A stretch of 32,643 nt of DNA from Larix sibirica (lineage: Eukaryota; Streptophyta; Pinopsida; Pinales; Pinaceae): contig NWUY0304458980.1 in assembly GCA_004151065.3 (NCBI GenBank), positions 22,547 to 55,189 of the forward strand, given 5' to 3'. Below are positions 1 through 11,470 of this stretch, piece after piece (positions within the stretch are counted from its first letter, which is position 1; each line of letters opens with the position of its first letter). A model generated the notes under the pieces. The model did not search any database. It was not told the DNA's origin and worked only from the letters and a program-made list of their open reading frames with translations. Position numbers and translations under genes: made by a program.

Positions 1-114
1 GTATACCTTTGGTCAAGCAAGCCTTTTGAACGTGTTTAAAAAGGTTGATACATACATCCAGAAGGTTTCGGACCAGGCCTTCCATCCTCAGACGGTTTTC
101 TCCTAGCTGTTGAA

Positions 115-246
115 TGTTCGGAGAGGAATTTCTTTTTCTACCCACCCTCATGTTTTGAGAGAAGAGACATATCCGTATCCTTACAGTTTGATACTACCTA
201 CCCATAAAATGTTCAGAGAGGAATGACATACTCGTACCCTTACAGT
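115..246. repeat. Degenerate tandem repeat, about 59-bp period
   Basis: Two 37-nt copies, at 151-187 and 210-246, both run from TGTT through a GAGAG core to CCTTACAGT with about seven mismatches. A partial copy at 115-129 begins TGTTCGGAGAGGAAT. The core GACATACTCGTA recurs far away near 24984-24999. No coding role is visible. The interpretation is a decayed minisatellite. Confidence 0.7.
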
Positions 247-1717
247 AGTCTAACAAGGTTTAATGCATACAGAAACTTACCTTGGTGCCAGACCTCCCCA
301 TTTAGTTTCTTCAGGTATCTTCTCTACAACCCTTCTTTTTTACTTTATGAATTACCTTTTAATTATGCCGCCCGCCGTTCCTCTAACGAAGCCTTTTCAC
401 ATGGCTATTATTTTTTCCTCCGACCTTTGGACAACATTGAATGAAAGTGCCCACAAGGTTGTGAGGCCACCCAGAACTGTACCCATCCCGTTAGAACCCA
501 TACTTGACAGAGAATTACAGTTCCAAAGTTTATACAGACTGAAATAGAAGGTTCAGGTCATCCAGAACCGCACAGGAGGACGAGATTACGCCTAAGCACC
601 CCGCCCGAACGAAAAAATGAATCACTGTTGATAACTATAAATAGGCCTTCCTCCAAAGAGAATTCCAGGTTCATAGAGAGACATTTACCACATCTGCCCT
701 AGCCTCCAACCATGCGTGACCTAGGCTCATTGAGAGGAAGTCCTCACACCCTAGCCTTGGCCTTTCCTTATTAAAGTAATGGCTCTATAGCAACGCTACG
801 CGCTACCTCTTCTTTTTTATTTCCTTCCCGCCGGATAACCGGCTCACATCGTGTAACTTAATTAGGATCCACCGCCTGGTTGTTTTCTTCCCCGGGTGAC
901 CCTTTGCTTTCGAGCGGCCATATTCTCTGGAATTATGCCAGCAAGAATTTATATATGAATGCAAACTTTATAAAAACAACTTCGTTCTATGTACTTTTTT
1001 AGGCCACGATGATCACTCCATCAAGACCTACCTCAATGGCTCAAATTGAATTCTGGCTGGCATTAATAAGAGAATCTTGCTTGCCCTGGTAATTGGGTTT
1101 CCCCTATCTATCGGAAGTCGCTTACCCTCCGCTTGGTCTTGCCCACAAACCCGCTGGAGACACTAACCGCTGGAGACAATGCTTGCTAGCTGGCTTATGG
1201 GCTTCTATCGCTAGCAGGTTGGCTTATATGCTATTCCACCTGGCTGGAAGATTAATTCTGAGAAGCAATTTTGTGTATAAAGGCCGGGTATCAAGAATAG
1301 CCATAATAAAAAGGTTATTCAGAAAGAATATAAAAGTCCCTCAATAGTTTAGTAAAGACTGCCCACAAAATGGGTCAGGGTATGTCTCGCTTCACCTTGG
1401 CTCCTCTCGAAACGTTCGTTCCGCGATAATCCCAGCGGCCTTTCTTTCTATGCACCCAACACATTAATAGGGGTATTATATTATGGGCCTACCCGTCAAA
1501 GAATTGGTAGAAGTGTTAGAAGAAGTGGAAGGAAAGGATGTAGGCAGAAAGCTGGATGGTCCTGATCGATCGATGTGAACAGTTACTTCCCTTACCCCCA
1601 ACTACCAACCAACCCAACTATAACAACAGGGAGGGAGGATAGAAACAAGGGTTAGTTACGTATGCCTGGGATTAGGATTTATTTTGTTAGAACCATGAGT
1701 ACCCTCTGGGGGCCGAG
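247..1717. other. Gene-free stretch
   Basis: No recognisable gene was found on either strand. The longest open frames here (94 codons or fewer) have no familiar motif and overlap each other in different phases, as expected by chance. The only structure seen is a 16-nt-period direct repeat, CCGCTGGAGACA, at 1151-1162 and 1167-1178, inside an 84-codon frame at 1093-1347. That frame looks like a chance reading rather than a protein. Confidence 0.5.
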
Positions 1718-1825
1718 CCATGAGTGTTCAGGGCGAAACCAAGCATTAAAGCATGAGTGTTCTCGAGGGCGAAGCCCAAGGATGAAGGACCCGTGTTTTC
1801 TCAAGGGCAAAGCCCAAGGATGAAG
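1718..1825. repeat. Three-copy 34-38 nt minisatellite
   Basis: Copies lie at 1718-1751, 1752-1787 and 1788-1825. Each contains a GTGTT...AGGGC.AA.CC-AAG core and ends in AAAG or GATGAAG. A shorter flank at 1693-1717 (CCATGAGTACCCTCTGGGGG) may be a fourth, more diverged unit. Copies 2 and 3 are closest, sharing GCCCAAGGATGAAG exactly. An 82-codon minus-strand frame crosses the array but is unlikely to be a gene. Confidence 0.75.
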
Positions 1826-2080
1826 AGGTCAGGAACAAGCTAGGAAACGATACACTAGGCCCTGCCTGCCCAGCCAGTAACACTTCCTTGTGAAAGCATG
1901 CATCTTTCTTGCCCGCTGCAGCCCGCTGACTGCTACTATTACGATTAGATAACCACCCTTCCACCCGCCCGGCCTTCATTCGCTGTGCGAACAAGGAAAG
2001 ATAACCAGCTTATAAGTGTTGTTCACCTACTAAGCCGCCGCACCATCCATCACTGTGTGTGCTGGGGGGGGGCTCGGCTC

Positions 2081-2108
2081 CCGGACCGTACGTGGCCTCA
2101 TACGGCTC
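2081..2108 (-). ncRNA. Group II intron domain V-like hairpin (remnant)
   Basis: Read on the minus strand, the sequence is GAGCCGTATG, a six-base loop AGGCCA, then CGTACGGTCC. The two arms match the basal helix of plant mitochondrial group II intron domain V (consensus GAGCCGUAUG...CGUACGGUUC), with a single A-C mismatch. The distal helix and GAAA-type tetraloop expected between the arms are missing, so the hairpin is about 6-8 nt short of the usual 34 nt. Downstream on the same strand lies GGGAGCCGAGCC followed by a C-run, and no clear bulged-A domain VI was identified. Either this is the tail of a degenerate intron, or a shortened D5 of a fragmented intron. Flanking exons were not recognised. 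The match to the family is seen; function is not supported. Confidence 0.55.
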
Positions 2109-2536
2109 TTCCTAAGACCCAATGTGTGTGTGTAGGTTCATAATGTGTTACGGCAACTACGATCTATAGTGATAGAATGGAGGTGATCCCAGAATGCACT
2201 ATAGTTTCTCACTCAGCCTTTACCTAACCAACTACCTAATGCCGCGTGGGCTCATCGAACAGTTAGCTTGCTTTATGCATTATTCAGGATAAAGAAAAAA
2301 GAGAAGAGTTCTTGACCCCAGATTCAAAATATATAATGGATACCCCGGCAACATGCAAAAGAACGAAGTTTTCTTTACTAACTTTTTGATCTTTAGATTA
2401 TCCCAAACACCTTAAAGATGGCTGTTCAGCCTGTTCACTCACTTCGTCCCTCTATTTTACCTTCTTATCTATAAACATGTATGCCTGCAAGCAGGCGCGC
2501 CATTGCATTATATGGGTAACAAGGAAGGGACCCTAA
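2109..2536. other. Gene-free stretch beside the domain V-like hairpin
   Basis: If the hairpin at 2081-2108 is an intron tail, upstream intron domains I-IV should lie here on the minus strand. I could not recognise a GUGYG 5' end, exon-binding sites or an intron-encoded maturase frame. Nothing else was seen. Confidence 0.4.
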
Positions 2537-2842
2537 TTGGCAATACGAGGGGGATCATTCGAAACGCTGCAGGAGACAGAGTCGTTTCAAACTGAAGAGA
2601 ATCCCGTTAACTCCGTAATAGTACCAACAAAAGCCGCGGAATCGCGTGTTAAAGACTTTCACTACGTGCCTTGGCCCTGTGGCACAGGACTTGGTCACAA
2701 GGGGAGTAGTACTGCAGAAGTGCCGCGAGCTCTTCCCCGAAGCGGTCTTCGTGGTGGCGAAAATACAAATTGGGGAAAGAAAGCGTGGAAACCTGTTGCT
2801 ACAATGTGGGCATTCAGCTGCCCAACCCACTTGATGAATTAA
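2537..2842 (+). other. Unrecognised patch open in three frames
   Basis: This about 300-nt patch is open in two plus frames (2537-2842, 101 codons; 2646-2834, 62 codons) and one minus frame (2555-2830, 91 codons). It is richer in G and C than its surroundings. One plus frame contains a plausible amphipathic stretch (KCRELFPEAVFVVAKIQIGE). I do not recognise a family in any frame. It could be a piece of a foreign exon, from nuclear or plastid DNA, or a chance opening caused by low stop-codon density. There is no ribosome-binding signal or neighbouring gene to support expression. Confidence 0.25.
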
Positions 2843-3210
2843 TGCTTAGGATATACTGCTAGCGCACCTCTTATCAGGACGGCATGAAACAACCCTTCTT
2901 ACTGCCTTTCCACACAACCACTGGGATACACTCCTGAAACCTCTTATTACACGTTACACACCTTAGTTTTAGTTATTAGCTTTTAGATACGTAATTTCTG
3001 CCCCTTTGCTTTAACCAATGAGGGATGGACCGATGCTTACTGGATTTCTTCCAAGTATACATGCCCCGATCTGGTAGGCGCGGTAAAGAATATTTCTTTT
3101 GATAGGCAGGAACGGTACCATATCTAGGGAACGACCATTGAATATTGGCAAGTAAGAAGGAAAGCCCTTATCTGTAAGGATCCTATGACTCTAGCATCAC
3201 AGGACGAAGG
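2843..3210. other. Gene-free stretch
   Basis: No open frame of interest, RNA motif or clear repeat was seen. Confidence 0.4.
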
Positions 3211-3255
3211 ATCAGCTAGAAACTCATCAGCTAGAAACTTATCAGCTAGAAACTA
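3211..3255. repeat. Perfect 15-bp tandem repeat, three copies
   Basis: ATCAGCTAGAAACT occurs at 3211-3224, 3226-3239 and 3241-3254, separated by single variable bases. The 14-nt core is identical in all three, so this is a recent expansion compared with the other repeats in the window. Confidence 0.9.
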
Positions 3256-3343
3256 ATAATATGAGGAGCGGGGCACCTTCTACCAATCAAGAGAAGGGAC
3301 GGGAAAGAGCTAAACATCTTGCACCCTTAATCTTCACGGCTCA

Positions 3344-3436
3344 TACAGAAGGGAACAGAACGGCTCATCTTTTCGAGCCCATACCGCTTATCCAGTACAG
3401 AAGGGAACATAACTCTTGGCGAGGCCATACCGCTCA
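3344..3436. repeat. About 50-bp tandem direct repeat
   Basis: TACAGAAGGGAACA is exact at 3344-3357 and 3396-3409 (52-nt period). GAGCCCATACCGCTTA near 3375 is echoed by GAGGCCATACCGCTCA near 3421. The array lies within a 100-codon plus frame at 3261-3563 that has no recognisable domain. That frame is rich in Arg and Ser and is best explained as chance. Confidence 0.6.
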
Positions 3437-3550
3437 TAACGCTCCTCTATCTCGCTCAGAAAGGTCCCCATATTGTAATGTCTCAGCAAGTTCTGACCCT
3501 GAACTTCCTTACTTTAAAAGGAAGCCCAGCAAAAGCAGAAAAAGTAGTAT

Positions 3551-3890
3551 CGGCAGCATTTGAAACGACCCGTAGGGGGCTCACCTGAGGTACGAGGGTG
3601 AGGGGATTCGAAGCAACACCAGTAGAACCAACATCAATTTAATAAGGAGCCGCCCGAAGAGCAGCATCCTCATAAGCGTGGGACCACTCCATAAGCTGTT
3701 GAACAAGCAGTACCGGAAGTAGTTAAAAACTTGGTCAATGGAATTATTTGAATAAGCAGTGAAAGGAGCCTAATTCCTAGCATTTATGGCAGCATAATTC
3801 AAAGCATTACCAGGATCAGTTTAACAAGCATCATTTCCAGCAGCATCATTTGAACCGCCGGATCATTCTCGGCATCATTCGAAATGGTCA
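3551..3890. repeat. GCATCATT-type degenerate repeat region
   Basis: GCATCATT is exact at 3828-3835, 3843-3850 and 3872-3879. Looser copies occur at 3551-3570 (GGCAGCATTTGAAACGACC, compare CAGCATCATTTGAACCGCC at 3842-3860) and near 3661. Read on the minus strand, parts give Asn/Ala-rich peptide text in two frames separated by stops. That could mean a decayed coding sequence, but no family was recognised. Confidence 0.45.
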
Positions 3891-6142
3891 TATGGAACCT
3901 CATGGCGCTTACCTCATGGTAGTGTGCCTCTCTCCATGGTAGCGCCCCTATTGTGGTAGTTGTTTAACCTCATTGTTTAGGTGCCAGTTATTAAGCCAAT
4001 AGACGACAGTGGTAACCAATAAGGAAATAAATAGGTGGTGGTTAGTCTTCGAGATGGGTTGGCCCAACGGACGGATCGAGAATAAACCGAGAATGTGAGT
4101 GGGGTCACCAATTCTGGTTGGATTCTTACACAGATGCTGCTCGCCGGGAGGAGTAACCCAAGGGGACAGAAGAAGTTTGTTTTAAGGAGGTTGAGGGAGT
4201 GCTTAGCTTATTTTTGTGGGATATTCACTTATATAATGGAATCAGCAGGAATATATGTAAGTGAGTGAAGTGCATCAATTAATTGAACCACCGATAGATA
4301 CATGCATGACGTGTTTACACTGACCGGCGGACCGGGTGGAACCGCAGCCCTCCATCCTCTGCCCTAGAACTTACCCTCGATATATATAACCTCGACCCTC
4401 GAACTCACTTACATATAAGAACATTTGAATGCTCCTGCCTGGTGGGATGCACGCTTGGGCTTTTATAAAAGGCTAATCAACAGGGCTACTCCACTGTGGC
4501 TAGCTGCTGCGCTATTTGACTGCGCTAATAACCAACGGTTTTGCTAATCAAATGGGATGGCTGCTGCGCTAACTGCTGGGCTAATCAAATGGGCTTGGCT
4601 ACTCCGCTTGGATTCCCAGTCAATTGGGGTACTCAACTGGAGACAGTAAGACCTATAACCTAGATCTATAACCTAGAACTCTGCTACATAAACTTTTGAA
4701 TGTTCCTACCCTGGATAGAGGATTTATGGATTGATTGATGATTCATAAACTCACCAATATAGGTAGCCCATGCATATCACAATTACAAGGATGATTGTAA
4801 TATAAGCAACTGGTATCTCTCAAGAGGGGACAAGAATACCAATCAACTACCACCAACAGATACTTACCTTGCTACAGCTCCCGGTTACCCCGGGTTCCCC
4901 CGGATTAAACACGTCCCTTGCATCACAGCAACACAACTCTGCATTGTATAATAGCAGATTAGCCATTTCCACTCGAGAGTAAATCAATCAATTTGAAACC
5001 TATAACAATTACCATCACGATATCGAGCGAGCTATTCAACTAGACATCTCTCACTTTGCTCTCACTATCTCGAACAAACAACCTATTCCTATATCTTCTA
5101 TCTCACTAATCAGAACACCCACTGCATCGTCTAATAACAGAGCATCTCAAATCACTGAGAGCATCTGATAAAGAAATTGCCTTCACCTCGCATAAGCTAG
5201 GGATTCACCTACCATTAGTCGTCGGGTTATGCGCCATGTTCTAACATAAAAAAGAACTACCCTGTATCATATAATAACAGAGGTATAAATTTATCTATTT
5301 TAGGATAGGACATAGAGAGCGGATAGAATTCCGAATACACGACCGATCACATCGTGACATAACAGAGGCATAGATAGATCTCTGACATTAATTTTATCTT
5401 TTAATGACCGAAGAACCGATAGGCTCAGCTATACCGGAATATGGCAGACTAGTAAGGAAACTTATAGTAAACCATGACAGGTCTATGGAACTGCGATAGG
5501 GGGTATAACCCCGGGTATAAGGGGATCAGAGAGAAAGGTTAATGGATTGGATTACTGGTCGAAGATAGATTATAACCAACAAGAAAGAGATTAAGGACAA
5601 CCCGAGAACAGACGCTCACCCACTTGTGGGTTAGGATCCATTATCGTAAACTATATTACCTCTCCTTACTGGCGTATCTTCTCTATTCATAGCTTGGAAT
5701 AACAATAAGAATAGCGGTCAATGATATATCCAACTCACCCCAATCCCCCCTTATACCCCCAGGAGCAGGATACCAGCACCAAGAGTACCGGAAAGCAAGT
5801 CTGGAAGGGAAGCAGAGGTATGTAAAGAGGGGCTTATTAGGGGTAGAAAGGAACAGGAAGCCATAAGATATTCGAATACTATTAGACTATCAATTCAAGA
5901 CACTCTTCAATCTTGTGCTTAGTACTATGGCAATGTGTACACATCATGTGGGGGTTTAGTAAAATAGTGTGAATGTGCCCTACTTCGTCATAATAAAAAA
6001 AAGAAGTAATCAGTCCACTTCGTGCCTCTTTTCGGCACGGGATGGATTAACCCGGCCAGCCATATATATATATTCTAATTTATTAATGAAGACAGTCAGC
6101 ATTGACAGGATATGGATTATGCTTGCTCATTCTTAGACTTAC
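3891..6142. other. Long gene-free stretch with degenerate short repeats
   Basis: No open frame with a recognisable domain was seen on either strand. Between 4440 and 4640 short motifs recur: GCTGCTGCGCTA near 4502 and 4560, GCTAATCAAATGGG twice, and GGCTACTC twice. The palindrome CTTTTATAAAAG is at 4460-4471. A (TA)n run lies at about 6062-6072. From 4700 to 6060 I see nothing that I can name. Confidence 0.45.
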
Positions 6143-6237
6143 TGCATCGGACGGATGGAAGGAAGGGTCACATAGAGTAGAGAGAGCTTTATTGTACGGG
6201 CGTTCGAGTATTCACGGGCGTTCCACAACACTTGCTT
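6143..6237 (+). repeat. Dispersed degenerate repeat family, member A
   Basis: The pattern is TGCATCGG, then GGATGGAAGG, CACATAGAG, a T-rich spacer, ACGGGC.TTC, CATTCACGGGC-like text, and a CACTTGCTTA end. It shares these blocks in the same order with copies at 6379-6462 and 6967-7067, and partly with 24743-24787. Copies are diverged by substitutions and small indels. No transposase, terminal inverted repeat or target duplication was recognised. Confidence 0.55.
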
Positions 6238-6378
6238 AAATTTTCTAATTGATACCATTATGACTATTTACCTTTATGAAGCCGCCTCCCTTTTTTACCT
6301 ATACTCCTTTTACCAAAATACCCACCTGCTTCCACAACTTCACGACTTACCCTCACCTATGCCCCACACTTCGTTCCT

Positions 6379-6462
6379 TGCATCGGCTTCCACCAATAGA
6401 GTTTTTGGTTGGAGGACCTACATACAGCATTCACGGGCAGACCTTCCATCACACTTGCTTAC
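6379..6462 (+). repeat. Dispersed degenerate repeat family, member C
   Basis: The order of blocks is TGCATCGG, CTTCCACCAATAGAG, TTTTTGG, GGACC, ACAGCATTCACGGGCAGACC, and CACACTTGCTTA. ACAGCATT and the CACACTTGCT end match member B. CATTCACGGGC and the CACTTGCTTA end match member A. Two overlapping plus frames of 96 and 71 codons (6260-6550 and 6276-6491) cross it, with no recognisable domain. Confidence 0.5.
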
Positions 6463-6966
6463 TTCTTTTTTTGTGGTACCACTCACTATGAATATCCGAT
6501 TCCCAGGCAGGATACTCTTCATTAATTTTAACCAACAGCAAGCATTCTAGGAAGATCCCTACTTATTCATTTTAATGCTACTAACCACCTTGATTTACCT
6601 TGCATAGGCTCACTTACCTTAACAACCACTGGCTGGCTGAATGGTGGGTACGGCACTGTAGAACTGAACTATTTCACTTTGCCTTCGGGAACAAACACCT
6701 TTATGGGAGGAAACGTAGACAAACAACCTAGTTAAGCTCCACCCTTTAGATACAGGCTGGTTCAATTACCTGCTTAACTTATACCATTCATTGCACGGGC
6801 GGGCTATACACTTCTGGGGAATGCTTAGTGGTGGTTACAGAGCAGCACTATTGCTATGCTATGAATCTTTACTCAGTAGACTTATATTTATATTACGTGT
6901 TTCCAACTACCCACTGGTTTAAACAAACTAGATTTACTGCTTGCCTCACTTAGATTTACAACATTT

Positions 6967-7067
6967 GATCGGATCGGATCGGATGGAAGGGCTTCACATA
7001 GAGCACTTTTTGGACGGGCCTTCAGACAGCATTGCTAGGATATGCGGCGCTTTTCTCACACTTGCTG
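6967..7067 (+). repeat. Dispersed degenerate repeat family, member B
   Basis: The member begins with a short GATCG microsatellite (three or more units, 6967-6981). It continues GGATGGAAGGGCTTCACATAGAG, a T-run, GGACGGGCCTTCA, CAGCATTGC and CACACTTGCT. It is the copy with the clearest block order, and its internal GGGCTTC also appears in member D at 24743-24787. Confidence 0.55.
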
Positions 7068-7871
7068 GAGTAGGAGTAAGTCATGATCGGGTGACATAAA
7101 ACGGGGGTATATTATCAATAGGAAAAGACACGGGTAGATCAATTAAATAAATCAAGGCACGGGTGAATATGGGATGGTTGATTCGACGAGCACTTTCGTA
7201 CCTTACCTTGCTCCTTTAATTGCTGAATGGGGCACGGCACGGTAGTGGTTCTACCTAACCCGCTAAGCCCCTCCCTTTAACGGCCCTGCTTCACCCTGGT
7301 GCAAAGCGGTTAATTCACTACTTAAAGGTGGACCTATAATGAATGATGAAAATGTGGCTACCCTGTCTTAGTTTCCTTCTGCTACCCCTTCCTTATAGGT
7401 TTCAATAACCTTATATGTATGCATTAAATTAGCTTTTCGGTTTAATTAAAATGCAAGTTCTAAACTCCGATGAATAAACTTGAACCCCCTCTAAACACGA
7501 TGTATTTAATTATCAAATTCGTATCTGGGGAGTTTTTGTTTTTGAATCCACCGGAAAAACCCGACCGACCCACTGCCTGCTACCAACCTTTATCTTTACT
7601 TGTGCGCTGCCCCGCAAAACTTAGTTATTAAACTGGCTGCTTGCTTAGGCTAGATCATTTGTCTTTACTTTATTGGCAGCCTACCTTCTTTCCTTTACTT
7701 ATGTGCATGACCTGTTCTGTTTACCAGGCTTAACTGCTTCACCCAACTTTGTAAGATCTACTTCCTTGGGTACACTTTGAACCAACGACTATTAATGATT
7801 CTGCTACTACTACCTACTATTGAACTGTTACCAACCAGCCACTTTTTTTACCAACCTTAAGACTTATATCT

Positions 7872-7960
7872 AAGTCATCTCCATTTGTCTCATCCATGCT
7901 TAGCGGGTGAGTGCAGCTACTATCTCTTATCGGGACGGAATTAACCTGGTCTGCTACTTG
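7872..7960 (+). repeat. Dispersed repeat, copy 1 (pairs with 24520-24616)
   Basis: About 90 nt align with 24520-24616. Both contain AGTCATC, CTCATCCATG, CTTAG.GGGTG, CAGCTA, a CTATCTCTT.TCGGGACGG core, and ATTAACCTGG followed by a TACT motif. Copy 2 has short insertions, including GCAT and AGA. Identity looks to be roughly 80-85% by eye. Both copies lie near members of the 6.1-7.1 kb repeat family, suggesting one larger duplicated block. Confidence 0.8.
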
Positions 7961-10900
7961 AGCTTTAAGCTCCAGAGCCCGTCCCAGGAACTTTTAATAA
8001 TAGCCAGAAGCCCTGGAGCAAGGGAATAATCCTTCCCTGGAGCACTGGGAATATACATAGCCTTAAGCCCTGGATGCCTGGCTGGTTTATTTTGCCTTAC
8101 TGCTACTGGGATTTAATGGGTTTGAAATGGGGCACTTTCAATTTTATATACTCTTTCTATGGCCTATTCGCATTACTTTATATCTGACAGCATTAACCAA
8201 ATACCTACCCTAAGTATGTATTAACTAACCTTTTTATGACTCCATGACCTTCACCTATATCCCTCCCTGGTTCAACCAACCTATATCTAGACTTCCCACC
8301 TGAGCTACCTTGTCAAAGTGGTCAAATCCCCTACAGCCACCTTCGCATTCTTAAAATTACCACTCCGTACCTGCCTCCCGTGTGTTGTGTTGACAGCCCC
8401 AACCCCCGGAATTGGTCAATTCGGAGCTGGAAGCGTTCGCTGGAATCAGTATACGTTGGTCGGCAAGCTCGGATGCATCGTTTAGAATTACATAATGATA
8501 GCATTGTTGATGGATCATCGTCTCAAACAAAATGGAGGTTTATCCTAATGCGGTATCTATCGAATGAAAGAAGCAGGTGTTGTTCCCGTCTTCCTTCCTT
8601 CTTCCTTCAGTGTTCTCTGTTGGTACGGGCTCTTCGCATTGTTTCCTGGTGTTCTGTGGTGTTCAAGCTCTTAAGTGTCCTTCCTGCGTTACGGCTCTTC
8701 GTAATTGTCTCGGTCGTATTTCTGCTAAAAGAAAAGCGTCTTGGCTTTTAATCCCGAAACAAGGGCAGTAGTGGTTAGCAATGACACTAAGACAGGTAAT
8801 ACCCAGCCGGAGTAGGCGATAGGAAAGTATTCTATTAAAAATACTAATTAGTATTTGCCCCAAGTGGAAAGTGAAGGAGGCCAACAACCCAGCTAGGCCC
8901 CACACAAGAGCGAGCAGTAGGGGTAAGGGGGTGATCCACTAGATCCAGGCATGAATAATATCTAGCACGTTGAATAAGCTCTAGGAAGTGCAGAAAGTAT
9001 GGTCGGCCATGCATTAATGATGCTCTACGAAGGAAGTGCAGGAAGCTATACTCAGTGTTGCTAGGAAGTAGTAGTGCTGCTGTCATTGTTTTTCAATAGA
9101 TCATTTGAAGAAGCCGGTCACTCGTTTTCGCCGAGTGGACAGAAAAGTTTCTTTTTTTGCGAAGAAAGACAAGTTTATGTTCCAGTTGATTGATTTAGAT
9201 ACTTTTGCACCCCAGCGGACTAGTTAAACCGGGGTAGGACGAGAGAGATAGGGGCACGGATGATGTAGCCGTTTAAGGTGGACCAATAGAAAGATAAATA
9301 TGATGCTGCTTCCCGGTTTCAGTCGCCAGAGGGTAGTACAGATGATGTTTCTGCAAATAAAGGTGTGCTGCTTGCTGGCTAGTGCATTCCCCATTCTGCC
9401 CGCAGTCTCGCATTAAGTCAGCCCGCCACAGAATAAAAAACTCTGACAAGTACCAGGATTACACGTTGCAGATTACACGTAGCTAATGAGGACATGGCAC
9501 ATGATCAGTACACGATCAGGTTAAACGTAGAGGATTTCATGTCGAACTGGTAAAACACATAGGATCACTACCACAATGTAAAACCAGTGAGGTTGCGGGC
9601 AGGGTTGATACAGGAGATAAAACATATTGTTGAGGCCATTTAACCTTTTGTCAGCCATAAAGTGACTTTAAAGCCCGGGCTATAGTGGCCATAGTTAAGT
9701 TTGACCGGGGCTCTTGTGAAGTTTTAAGCTAGCGCCGCTCTTCCTGCTAGCAAGTTTGAATACCTGGTCTGCCTTGCCTCTGAACCGTATACCTAAAAGT
9801 ATAAAGGGTGCATTTTATTTGTGCCGAATTATGCCCCTCTGCCTGAGATACAAGGGATTTGGCTTCCAATAAAAAAGGGTTAAAACACAGGTTAAGAGAG
9901 CTATTTATCTTATATCAGTCCCAACAGCCACCATGTTCCGCCCATTTGGGCCTGGGGCCCATATCTATCCCTACCTTCCAGTTTGGATTGATCGGGCGAT
10001 CGACCCATTCATAATTAATCTAATCTATATGTATGTCCCTTATCTAAATGAGAAGATCCTTTGAGGGAAATATAGGGGACCCGCTCCTGAGCTTGAGCTA
10101 TGGGTTCACTTTTGTTGGCTATTGTTTCGTGGTGGTTTTTCTTTTCTTAAAAGGTCTGCCCCATCAAAAGGAAATCGGGTGAAGTGAACCTCGTGTAAAT
10201 AGTAACTCGTTGCATATTGGTATGGGTTTAAAGGATGTGTAAGGCTTTATTAATAGTATTATCTAAAATGCAATTGTGTAACCTTCCCCTTGGGGCATTG
10301 ATTCCATGGGATTTATTAGGCGCTTTACTATACTTCTGCAATAGCGGGCAATGGTGGGGATCCCATTGCAGCAAGCGCCTTAAAGGCCAAGCCAATAAAG
10401 ATATTAAATGATGGTTAGAACGAAGGTCTTCGAGTGAATGAATATTTGAGAAAGGAAGAGTTTGTTTATATCCAATTCCGGCCCCTTCCGTTCGAGAGCC
10501 ATGGCTTTTTTAAGCTGGGTGGGTGGAAATAGCATAATAGATATATAATATGGGGGAGCTGCTGTATAGAGCCTATTCCACCATTACTTTCTCTATCTTG
10601 GGTGGGAACCAATCGACTTAATAAGGACAGAAGGGATATGTATGCCCGCGTCTAAGGGTGTGACCGAAGGACCTAAGGTCTTATATTGGAAAGATTGAAA
10701 GCTTGATAGCAATTTTCCGGTTTTGGTGGAAGGGCCTTTTCGTCAGCCTAGAGTCGGGACTGAGCGGGAGCCAGCAGGCGGATCGGGGCACCTTTCATCC
10801 TAACGAGTAAGCCCCCTACAGCAGGTATGATTCAAGAAAATCTATCCTTAACGAACAATCTTCTGAGTTTTGACTCTAATGGGGCTTTCCCTTCCCCTCA

Positions 10901-11467
10901 ACTGGATCAATGGGTTAATCTGCTCGATCTCCACTCGGATCTTTACCTTTATATTCAACTTTCACTGGGCTTGTAACTTACTATGGACTGGTATATTTTA
11001 AGCTTCCATTTTGTATCTGTACTCGCAAGGCGTATGCATACCTTTTGTAGCCCCCTGTGTTCTTATACTTTTATAAAAACTCTGGTAAAATGAGGCTGGC
11101 TTTTCAAACTCCTATCAATATCAGTTTTGGGACCCAACAAAGATGGATAATTTCATATTGATAAAATGGTGTTAGTTTATGTCCTAACCAATGATGCTTG
11201 AATGCTGTTCTAAAATGTGTTGTTGATCTATAATGTGATGTAGCCCTTCTTGTTGCCTCTTCCGTCCTTCTAAAGATGTAATTATTCAATGATGCTTTCG
11301 GATTGCTCCCTTCCTGGTCTAAGGCTTTCTAAATATAAAAAGAGAAAGAAGGGTTTTTTTCTTGTCTCCCCAGGGCCTAGTTATTTCTGAAATAAAGCTG
11401 TGAGGATTAGTGATTTTTCCTTCTTTGAGATGATGAGTTAGTTCCCCTAGTGAAGTACTTATGTGAG
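7961..11467. other. Long gene-free stretch
   Basis: No recognisable gene was found. A 123-codon plus frame at 8380-8751 is the longest. It has a hydrophobic C-terminal half (Leu/Val/Phe-rich, from about residue 75) but no known motif, so it may be chance. Small direct repeats are present: GCCCTGGA near 8010 and 8070, GGAAGTGCAG at 8984-8993 and 9032-9041, and GATTACACGT at 9457-9466 and 9471-9480. Nothing else I can name was seen. Confidence 0.45.
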
Positions 11468-11470
11468 TGA

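Noticed and set aside
6960-6985. GATCG direct repeats as part of a CRISPR-like array
   Set aside because: Units are 5 nt with no spacers. It is a microsatellite at the start of a dispersed repeat copy.
8380-8751. 123-codon plus-strand frame
   Set aside because: No domain or conserved motif, overlapped by other open phases, and the hydrophobic end follows from T-rich DNA. Left as possible chance.
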